From Solirubrobacterales bacterium (GTDB lineage: Bacteria; Actinomycetota; Thermoleophilia; Solirubrobacterales; Solirubrobacteraceae): a stretch of 5,254 nucleotides of DNA. Numbering within the stretch: position 1 is the stretch's first letter; each line of letters starts with the position of its first letter. Shown piece after piece: positions 1-5,254 of the stretch. The translations under genes and the position numbers were made by a program. Location of the stretch: contig JAATFK010000018.1 in the NCBI GenBank assembly GCA_015655225.1, positions 1 to 5,254 of the forward strand, written 5' to 3'. A model generated the notes under the pieces. That model did no database searches. It had not been told where the DNA came from and saw only the letters and a list, made by a program, of their open reading frames with translations.

Positions 1-1205
1 CGGCGGTCCATCGGCTCGCCGAAGAGCACCAGCCGGACGCTCATGGCGGTTTGAATGTAGACCGGGTCCTGGAGGCCGGCCAGGCGCATCTCCTCGTAGA
101 TCCGCCGGATTCCCTCACCCAGCTCCTGTCCGAAGTCGAGATCGGCGCAGACACGGGCGATGCGAGGATTCCGCGCGAAGCGGGGGGCATCGAGCGGGTC
201 GGCTGGGTCGACGATGCCGGGGAAGCGCCCGGGGCTCGTGATCTCGATTCGATCGTCGAAGACCTCGACACGGACGTGGTCGCCGTGGAGGCTGTAGGAG
301 CGGTGGATCACGGCGTTCACGAGGCCTTCGAGCCACGCGTCCTCCGGCACCAGCCCGAGATCCTCGAATCTGCCGCTCGTGCGGAGGGCGCGCCTGCGCG
401 GTTGGATCTGGTCGATCTCCTCGCGCGCCTGCACGATCAGCCTTGGGATCGGCCCTTCGAAGCGCCGGTCGGAGACGACCTGCTGACGGGCGCCGCTGCC
501 GCGATCGCTGCCGCGGTAGCGGAGGACGCGAACGAAGGCCTCGGGCAGCCAGCGTTGCGGAGCGTCCGCGAACAGCAGGCAGCCGGCGACCGTCAACGCG
601 TCGCCGTTGCGAAGCCCGCGCGCGTTCATCAGCCGCTCGACGTCCTTGGCGCCGACGAGTCGTGCGTAGGCGTCGAGGGCGTCGGGGTCGAGGTCGGCGG
701 GCGACGTCTCGAGCAGCGGCCGCGCCTCGTAGCTGGGAGACCCGCGGTCGAAGGTCAGCTCCTGGCGTTGGACGAAGGAGAGGCGGCGGTTCTCATCGCC
801 GATGCGAAGGAAGACGTGGTCCTTCGTGTTTGCATGCACGACGCCTTCGCTCGGTGCTACTTCGAGGACGAGCAGCTGGTCGCGGGCGCCGTCCGCCGTC
901 ACGCAGCCGAGGAGTCGATGGGTCGCTCGGACCGGGGGGACGCAGAAGTCGACCGCTGCCTGAACCAGTTCGTTGCGCGCTCGTCTGAGTGCGTTCGTGC
1001 CCTCGACCCGCCCGTTCGAGAGACCGACGACGACCGTGCCTCCATCGGCGTTCGCGACGCCGATGAGCGCGTCAGCGAGGTCGCGGGGCTTGATGCGAGC
1101 TGACTTCCGATCGAACCACTGGTCTTCGAGCGCGGCAAGCAGCGCAGGGCCGCGATCAGCAGGCCGGAGGGCGAGAGCGCGGTCGATTGTGGATGGTACT
1201 TGCAT
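1..1205 (-). CDS. AlbA_2 (Schlafen-type) domain / GHKL ATPase-domain putative transcriptional regulator, C-terminus off the window
   Basis: Translation of the minus strand from the ATG at 1205-1203 stays open for 401 codons to the left edge, so the C-terminus is missing. Residues about 22-135 resemble an AlbA_2 putative DNA/RNA-binding domain: E27 and K34 in LEDQWFDRKS, then LADALIGVANADGGTVVVGL. Residues about 280-395 look like the divergent HATPase_c domain that follows it in this family: an N-box-like E293-GLVN297, then VFDDRIEITSPGRFP (315-329), RNPRIARV (345-352) and ELGEGIRRI (361-369). Family members usually end in a winged helix, which here would lie beyond position 1. An in-frame TAG directly precedes the ATG, and no Shine-Dalgarno is visible, so this start is fixed unless translation begins well inside the gene. 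Among the first 23 codons, 10 end in A or T; the first 24 of the neighbouring aminopeptidase have none. This suggests different ancestry. The family is annotated as transcriptional regulators or ATP-binding proteins. A role in DNA binding is inferred, and nuclease or defence functions are also known for Schlafen relatives. Confidence 0.88.
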   Translation of the reverse strand, partial: MQVPSTIDRALALRPADRGPALLAALEDQWFDRKSARIKPRDLADALIGVANADGGTVVVGLSNGRVEGTNALRRARNELVQAAVDFCVPPVRATHRLLGCVTADGARDQLLVLEVAPSEGVVHANTKDHVFLRIGDENRRLSFVQRQELTFDRGSPSYEARPLLETSPADLDPDALDAYARLVGAKDVERLMNARGLRNGDALTVAGCLLFADAPQRWLPEAFVRVLRYRGSDRGSGARQQVVSDRRFEGPIPRLIVQAREEIDQIQPRRRALRTSGRFEDLGLVPEDAWLEGLVNAVIHRSYSLHGDHVRVEVFDDRIEITSPGRFPGIVDPADPLDAPRFARNPRIARVCADLDFGQELGEGIRRIYEEMRLAGLQDPVYIQTAMSVRLVLFGEPMDR

Positions 1206-1228
1206 CTACTCTAAAGCGTTTAGAGTAG
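1206..1228 (-). promoter_or_regulatory. Perfect 10-bp inverted repeat abutting the start codon, probable operator
   Basis: The arms CTACTCTAAA (1206-1215) and TTTAGAGTAG (1219-1228) are exact reverse complements separated by GCG. The element is A/T-rich in a GC-rich setting and ends on the base just before the ATG of the AlbA_2/ATPase gene. It fills half of the 45-base gap after the aminopeptidase stop. Bound protein would cover the promoter and the start codon, so autoregulation by the adjacent gene is the simplest reading. The stem is weak and has no T-run, so it is unlikely to be a terminator. A recombination or insertion-boundary site is the main alternative. Confidence 0.6.
1222..1227 (-). 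promoter_or_regulatory. Candidate -10 element for the AlbA_2/ATPase gene
   Basis: On the minus strand TACTCT matches the TAnnnT pattern of actinobacterial -10 boxes and lies inside the upstream arm of the inverted repeat. Initiation about 7 bases downstream would leave a leader of roughly 10 bases, consistent with the missing Shine-Dalgarno. No convincing -35 is seen at the right spacing (TTGCTG at 1236-1241 is too close), so this is a weak call. Confidence 0.27.
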
Positions 1229-1250
1229 GTTACAGCAGCAAGTTCGCCCC

Positions 1251-2329
<1,079 letters not shown>

Positions 2330-2333
<4 letters not shown>

Positions 2334-2680
2334 GGCGCCTCCAGCTCGGGGAAGTGCTCGGCGACGTGCGCCCGCAGCGCGACGCGGACCGCCGCTCGCT
2401 CCTCCGGCGAGGCGAATCGCAGCCGCGCCAGCAGCTCCTTCTGACGCTCGATCGGGACGCCGGCGATCACCCAGCGGACCGCGAGCCGCTCGAACAGGAA
2501 CTCGACCGCCCGCTGCCAGGCGTCCTCGCGCGAGAGCGGGTTGCCGGTCAGCACGGCGGCGTACTCGCGCCGCGTCGCCGGCGTCATCGAGCCGCGCAGC
2601 GTCAGCACGTTGCCCTCCGCGTCCGTGTAGTCGGAGGTCGGAGCGACGAGCTTCTCGCGCTGGCGGTTGCGGCGGCCCAC
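2330..2680 (-). CDS. Conserved-looking hypothetical protein, 116 residues, coupled to the aminopeptidase
   Basis: I do not recognise a named family. The protein has a basic N-terminus (MGRRNRQREK), a short probable beta hairpin (about 17-30, YTDAEGNVLTLRG), then a mostly helical body rich in charged residues: EDAWQRAVEFLFERLAVRW, ERQKELLARL and a final EERAAVRVALRAHVAEHF. No signal peptide, membrane segment or obvious catalytic motif is present. Strong G/C third-position bias and the ATGA overlap with the aminopeptidase argue that it is real. The start is uncertain. GTG at 2680-2678 has no clear Shine-Dalgarno and lies 27 bases after the stop of the upstream fusion gene, in the same frame. 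An internal GTG at residue 25 (2608-2606) has GGAGG five bases ahead but would discard the basic N-terminus. Coupling suggests a role linked to the peptidase or to the upstream hydrolase, which is inference only. Confidence 0.75.
2338..2342 (-). promoter_or_regulatory. Ribosome binding site of the M29 aminopeptidase, inside the preceding gene
   Basis: GGAGG on the minus strand lies four bases before the ATG at 2333 and within the last codons of the 116-residue gene. It fixes the aminopeptidase start in a frame that is otherwise open far upstream, and it supports coupled translation through the ATGA overlap. Confidence 0.75.
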
Positions 2681-2707
2681 GCCGCACAGTCTGCCAAGCG
2701 GCCGCCG

Positions 2708-3934
2708 CTACAGCCCCGCGGGACCGGCGTCGGCCGCCGCCTGCAGCTGCGCCGCCACGTCGCCGCGCAGCGGGTCGGCGTGCCCGGGCCAGGCGGCCGC
2801 CGGCTCGAGCGCCGCCAGCTTGCGCATGCTCTCGGCGGCCTGCGCGGAGTCGGTGTTGAACGCCGCGTGCGGGACCCGCGCGCCGCCCTTGCGGCCGGTC
2901 AGCGGATCGAGCGTGTAGAAGCAGTCGCTGGAGAGCGCGAGCCGGTCGGACTCGCGCCAGAGGCCGATCAGCCCGGGCGAGTGGCCCGGCAGCCCGACGA
3001 CGCGGAAGCCGGCGACCTCGTCGCCCTCCTCGACCGTCCCGGCGATCGTCAGCGGCCCGCCGTCCCAGTGGCGCAGCAGCCGCGGCATCAGCACGCGCGC
3101 GTGCAGGTCGAGTCTGGAGGAGTCGAACCCGCTGGTGCCGCCGTCGCCCTCCGCGTTCGCCACCTCGGCGGGGTGGCAGTAGATCGGCACGTCGAGGCCG
3201 CCCGCGCCGCCGCGGTGGTCGGCGTGCGCGTGCCCGAGCACGACCCGCGTGATCCCGCCCATCCGCGCGCCGATCGCTCGCAGCCCGCTCGTCATCGTCG
3301 CGACCCCGCTGTCGAACAGCAGCACGCCGTCGCCGTCGGCGACGAGGTAGGCGTTCATCGACCGCGACGGCAGGCCGCCGCGCACGACCCAGACGCCGTC
3401 GGCGATCGGCTCCGGCAGTCCGGTCGCGAGCCGCCGTGCGAGCCGCGTGCGGCCGTTCATCAGCGCCGTCATCCCCTTCTCGGGACCGGAGTCTCTCGGC
3501 GGCAGGAAGCCGAGCTGGCGCGCGACGTCCATCCCGTCGAGATAGGCGTCGTTGCCGACGACGAGGCCGTCGGCGACCTGCACCACGTCGACCGCCTCGA
3601 AGGAGACCGTCGCGCCGTTCGGCTCGAAGCCCTGGAAGGTCCCGGGGCCGGCGAACGTCGCGCTCAACCGCCAGCGGACCGCGCAGCGCTCCGCGTCGGC
3701 GGTCGTCGAGAGGATCTCGACGTCCAGGTCGGGGAAGGCGCTGAACAGCGCCGTGAAGTAGTCGATCACCCCGGCGGGCGCGACGAGGTCGACCTGCCCG
3801 TGCAGCCGGTCGATCCCGCCCGGCAGCCAGCAGGCGGCCATCGCCTCGGGATCGCGGGCGGCGACGGCGGCGAAGTAGGCGCGGGCGACCGTCTCGGTGC
3901 GCTGCGCGGCTGCGGTCTCGGCGGCTGGCGACAT
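2708..3934 (-). CDS. SnoaL-like (NTF2-fold) domain fused to a metallo-beta-lactamase-fold hydrolase
   Basis: The 408-residue protein has two domains. Residues about 12-140 fit a SnoaL-like/NTF2 fold: VARAYFAAVAARDPEAMAACW, the helix GVIDYFTALFSAFPDLDVEI, a beta sheet with AVRWRLSATFAG, and FEPNGATVSFEAVDVVQVADGLVVGNDAYLD. Residues about 175-400 are a full MBL fold: the N-terminal beta segment NAYLVADGDGVLLFDSG, the metal motif H235-A-H237-A-D239-H240, H318 in LPGHSPG, D337 in SSDCFY and H385 in WPGHADP. All expected ligands for two metal ions are present, so the hydrolase should be active. The ATG at 3934-3932 has GGAGGA nine bases upstream, and no signal peptide is seen, so it is probably cytosolic. 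It is the first gene of the leftward operon. SnoaL-like domains bind or isomerise small hydrophobic molecules and MBL enzymes hydrolyse esters, thioesters or lactones. The combined substrate is unknown. Limonene-epoxide-hydrolase-like or ketosteroid-isomerase-like activity for the N-terminal half cannot be excluded. Confidence 0.9.
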   Translation of the reverse strand: MSPAAETAAAQRTETVARAYFAAVAARDPEAMAACWLPGGIDRLHGQVDLVAPAGVIDYFTALFSAFPDLDVEILSTTADAERCAVRWRLSATFAGPGTFQGFEPNGATVSFEAVDVVQVADGLVVGNDAYLDGMDVARQLGFLPPRDSGPEKGMTALMNGRTRLARRLATGLPEPIADGVWVVRGGLPSRSMNAYLVADGDGVLLFDSGVATMTSGLRAIGARMGGITRVVLGHAHADHRGGAGGLDVPIYCHPAEVANAEGDGGTSGFDSSRLDLHARVLMPRLLRHWDGGPLTIAGTVEEGDEVAGFRVVGLPGHSPGLIGLWRESDRLALSSDCFYTLDPLTGRKGGARVPHAAFNTDSAQAAESMRKLAALEPAAAWPGHADPLRGDVAAQLQAAADAGPAGL

Positions 3935-3943
3935 CGGCGGCTC

Positions 3944-3949
3944 TCCTCC
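3944..3949 (-). promoter_or_regulatory. Ribosome binding site of the SnoaL-MBL fusion gene
   Basis: GGAGGA on the minus strand, nine bases before the ATG at 3934, supports that start. The spacing is at the long end of normal. Confidence 0.6.
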
Positions 3950-3966
3950 CCGGGAACGTTCGGGTC

Positions 3967-3972
3967 AGCCTA
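3967..3972 (-). promoter_or_regulatory. Candidate -10 element for the leftward operon
   Basis: TAGGCT on the minus strand fits TAnnnT and would start transcription near 3960, leaving a leader of about 26 bases that contains the GGAGGA site. It lies inside a 13-base imperfect palindrome (GGTCAGCCTAACC, 3963-3975, five of six pairs). An 8-base palindrome GAACGTTC (3954-3961) sits at the expected start site. No -35 is obvious. Support is by position only. Confidence 0.28.
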
Positions 3973-3998
3973 ACCGGAAGGGGGAAGGCTGGAGCCGC

Positions 3999-4514
3999 AT
4001 GCCCGCTCCCACTCCCGTTCCCGCGCCCGCCTCGTCGACTCCGACCCACCGCGGCCAGCGGCCGCGTCCCAGCAGCAGAGGCCGCCCGCGCCGCCTGCGC
4101 GACGTGCATCCCTCGCGCAGAGGGCTCGTGCTCGCCTGGTGGGGCTTCACCGTCACGTTCGCCGGCCTGCGGCTGCTGACCTGGCTGATCCACATCCACG
4201 CCGCCGGGCTCGGCAACGTCTCCGCCGGCGGCGTCCACATCCACCACTACGTCTACGGGATCCTGCTGCTGATCGCCGTCAGCGTGCTTGGCGTCGCCGA
4301 GCGCTCGCCGAAGCTGCGGATGTGGATGGGCCTCGCCTTCGGGATCGGCCTCGCGCTCGTCGTCGACGAGGCGGCGCTGCTGATTGAGCTGAAGGACGTC
4401 TACTGGTCCGGCTTCGGGGCCGTGAGCGTCGCGATCGCCGTGATCATCATCGGCGTGGCGGGCAGCGCCCTCGCGCTGACGCGCTCGCCCCGGCCCGACG
4501 ACGAGCCCGCCTGA
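3999..4514 (+). CDS. Four-helix membrane protein with His-rich external loop, function unknown
   Basis: The protein has 171 residues. A proline-rich, basic N-terminal tail (1-42) is followed by four hydrophobic segments at about 43-64, 83-101, 107-129 and 138-161. Arginine and lysine lie before helix 1, between helices 2 and 3 (RSPKLR) and after helix 4, so the positive-inside rule predicts both termini in the cytoplasm. The short loop between helices 1 and 2 then faces outward and carries H65, H67, H80, H82 and H83 (LIHIHAAG, GGVHIHHYVYG). The outer end of helix 3 and its following loop hold D123, E124, E130 and D133 (VVDEAALLIELKDVYW). This clustering suggests a metal or heme site, which is inference. 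The ATG at 3999 has GGAG four bases ahead; longer in-frame starts back to 3897 would overlap the divergent gene. I recognise the general look of actinobacterial membrane proteins with a HIHH motif but no characterised family. Confidence 0.83.
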   Translation: MPAPTPVPAPASSTPTHRGQRPRPSSRGRPRRLRDVHPSRRGLVLAWWGFTVTFAGLRLLTWLIHIHAAGLGNVSAGGVHIHHYVYGILLLIAVSVLGVAERSPKLRMWMGLAFGIGLALVVDEAALLIELKDVYWSGFGAVSVAIAVIIIGVAGSALALTRSPRPDDEPA

Positions 4515-4525
4515 GCGGCGGGCGC

Positions 4526-4550
4526 GCCGCCGCTCGCGCGTCGCGGCGGC
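4526..4550 (+). terminator. GC-rich hairpin after the membrane-protein gene
   Basis: GCCGCCGC (4526-4533) pairs perfectly with GCGGCGGC (4543-4550) around a nine-base loop, starting 11 bases after the TGA. A competing 6-bp stem (4515-4520 with 4525-4530) overlaps it. There is no T-run, as is common for actinobacterial terminator-like hairpins, so termination or attenuation before the next gene is plausible but unproven in such GC-rich sequence. Confidence 0.4.
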
Positions 4551-4558
4551 CGGCCGAC

Positions 4559-4564
4559 TATCGT
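4559..4564 (+). promoter_or_regulatory. Candidate -10 element for the stand-alone MBL gene, probable leaderless start
   Basis: TATCGT matches TAnnnT, is the only A/T-containing patch in a GC-saturated gap, and ends eight bases before the ATG at 4573. Transcription would then begin at or next to the start codon. This explains the absence of any Shine-Dalgarno there. It also implies that the gene has its own promoter apart from the membrane-protein gene. Confidence 0.4.
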
Positions 4565-4572
4565 CCCTGCCG

Positions 4573-5254
4573 ATGTCGGAGCCGGTGCGAAGACGGGAGC
4601 TGGGGCGCGGAGAGCGCGTCCTCAGCGGACTGTGGCGGCTGCGGCTGCCGCTGCCGTGGCCCGGCGTCCCGCACTGCAACGCCTGGGCGATCCGCGCGGG
4701 CGACGGCGTCGTCCTCGTCGACACCGGCCTGCACGAGAGCGACTCCTTCGCGCAGCTCGAGCGCGCGATGGCGCAGGTCAACCTCTCGGTCGACGACATC
4801 CGGCTCGTCGTCTGCACCCACGCGCACGCCGACCACTACGGCCAGGCGGCGACGATCGTCGACCGCACCGGCGCGGAGCTGTGGATGCACCCGAACCACC
4901 GTCACGCGACCGGCAGCGCGGAGGATCCCGCTCACGCCCTCGCCCGCCGGCTGGAGATCGGCCGCCAGAGCGGCGTGCCGGAGCTGGCGCTGCGCCGCTA
5001 CGCGGAGATCGCGAGAGAGCAGCCGCCCGGCATTTCCCGCGTGATCGACCCCGACCTGGCGCTGCTGCCGGGGATAGACGTCAGGACGGACCTCGGCGAC
5101 TGGGCCGTGGTGGAGACGCCCGGCCACGCGCCCTCGCACGTCTGCCTCTACCAGCCCGAGCGCCGCATCCTGCTCTCCGGCGACCACCTGCTCGGTCGCA
5201 TCTCGCTCTACTTCGACTACGGCTGGACGCCCGACCCGGTCGGCGAGTTCCTGC
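4573..5254 (+). CDS. Metallo-beta-lactamase-fold hydrolase, C-terminus off the window
   Basis: The frame is open from ATG 4573 to the right edge, 227 complete codons with no stop. It shows an MBL fold: HCNAWAIRAGDGVVLVDTGLHES near the N-terminus, the metal motif H83-A-H85-A-D87-H88 in CTHAHADHYGQ, a helical insertion at about 115-160 (ALARRLEIGRQSG, ALRRYAEIAREQ), H185 in TPGHAPSH and D204 in LSGDHLLGRIS. All metal ligands expected in the visible part are present; the last His would be beyond the edge. The PGHAPSH/SGDHLL signature and helical insertion are typical of glyoxalase-II-like or LACTB2-like hydrolases that often end in a winged-helix-like domain, also beyond the edge. No signal peptide is seen, so it is probably cytosolic. 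The start lacks a Shine-Dalgarno and seems leaderless; GTG at 4585 is a weaker alternative. It is clearly different from the MBL domain encoded at 2708-3934, which has no such insertion. The substrate is unknown. Confidence 0.92.
   Translation, partial: MSEPVRRRELGRGERVLSGLWRLRLPLPWPGVPHCNAWAIRAGDGVVLVDTGLHESDSFAQLERAMAQVNLSVDDIRLVVCTHAHADHYGQAATIVDRTGAELWMHPNHRHATGSAEDPAHALARRLEIGRQSGVPELALRRYAEIAREQPPGISRVIDPDLALLPGIDVRTDLGDWAVVETPGHAPSHVCLYQPERRILLSGDHLLGRISLYFDYGWTPDPVGEFL

Noticed and set aside
51..1103. Long plus-strand open frame of 350 codons
   Set aside because: It is antisense to the AlbA_2/ATPase gene, whose minus-strand translation carries recognisable domains. The plus-strand product has no motif and is a GC-rich shadow.
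1206..1228. Inverted repeat as an intrinsic terminator of the aminopeptidase operon
   Set aside because: The stem is mostly A/T with a 3-base loop and no T-run, and it abuts a start codon. An operator fits better.
2354..3973. Plus-strand open frame of 539 codons
   Set aside because: It is antisense to the small protein and the SnoaL-MBL gene. It has shadow-like composition and no recognisable domain.
3897..3998. 34-residue N-terminal extension of the membrane protein starting at GTG 3897
   Set aside because: It would overlap the start and binding site of the divergent fusion gene. The ATG at 3999 has its own GGAG and leaves a normal divergent promoter space.
4521..4528. GGCGCGCC palindrome
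   Set aside because: An isolated 8-base GC palindrome is expected by chance in such GC-rich sequence, and it lies within overlapping hairpin arms.
2334..4817. Upstream extension of the aminopeptidase frame to 1188 residues
   Set aside because: The extension is arginine/alanine-rich, runs out of frame through the small protein and fusion genes, and continues antisense through the membrane-protein gene. The ATG at 2333 has a good GGAGG and the family-typical N-terminus.
4558..5187. Minus-strand open frame of 209 codons
   Set aside because: It is antisense to the stand-alone MBL gene, which has all visible metal-binding motifs on the plus strand.

Overview
The window is very GC-rich, densely packed DNA whose codons mostly end in G or C. 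It has short intergenic gaps, an ATGA stop/start overlap and at least one start that looks leaderless. This fits a high-GC actinobacterium. A Thermoleophilia/Solirubrobacterales-type host is my guess from overall style, not something the sequence proves. I see no rRNA, tRNA, CRISPR array, insertion sequence or long repeat.

Layout: two gene groups diverge from a 64-base region at about 3935-3998. Leftward (minus strand) come a two-domain protein with an N-terminal SnoaL-like/NTF2-fold domain and a C-terminal metallo-beta-lactamase (MBL) fold hydrolase (2708-3934), a 116-residue protein of unknown function (2330-2680), and an M29-family metallo-aminopeptidase (1251-2333) that overlaps the small gene by 4 bases. 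These three look like one operon. Next, still on the minus strand, is a 45-base gap that is mostly filled by a 10-bp perfect inverted repeat. The repeat abuts the ATG of a gene (1205 to beyond the left edge) encoding an AlbA_2 (Schlafen-type) domain plus a GHKL-type ATPase domain. That gene uses noticeably more A/T-ending codons than its neighbours.

Rightward (plus strand) come a small four-helix membrane protein with a His-rich external loop (3999-4514), a GC hairpin, and a second, stand-alone MBL-fold hydrolase (4573 to beyond the right edge) with a probable leaderless start.

How the genes fit together: the operon joins two metal-dependent hydrolases (MBL and M29) and a small helical protein whose translation is coupled to the aminopeptidase. 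A second MBL enzyme lies across the divergent promoter. This suggests a local hydrolase cluster acting on small molecules, peptides or esters, but no substrate can be read from the sequence. The AlbA_2/ATPase gene looks like a later arrival with its own operator, probably self-regulated. The most notable signals are the start-abutting palindrome, the SnoaL-MBL fusion, the His/acid cluster of the membrane protein, and the uncharacterised small protein coupled to the peptidase.
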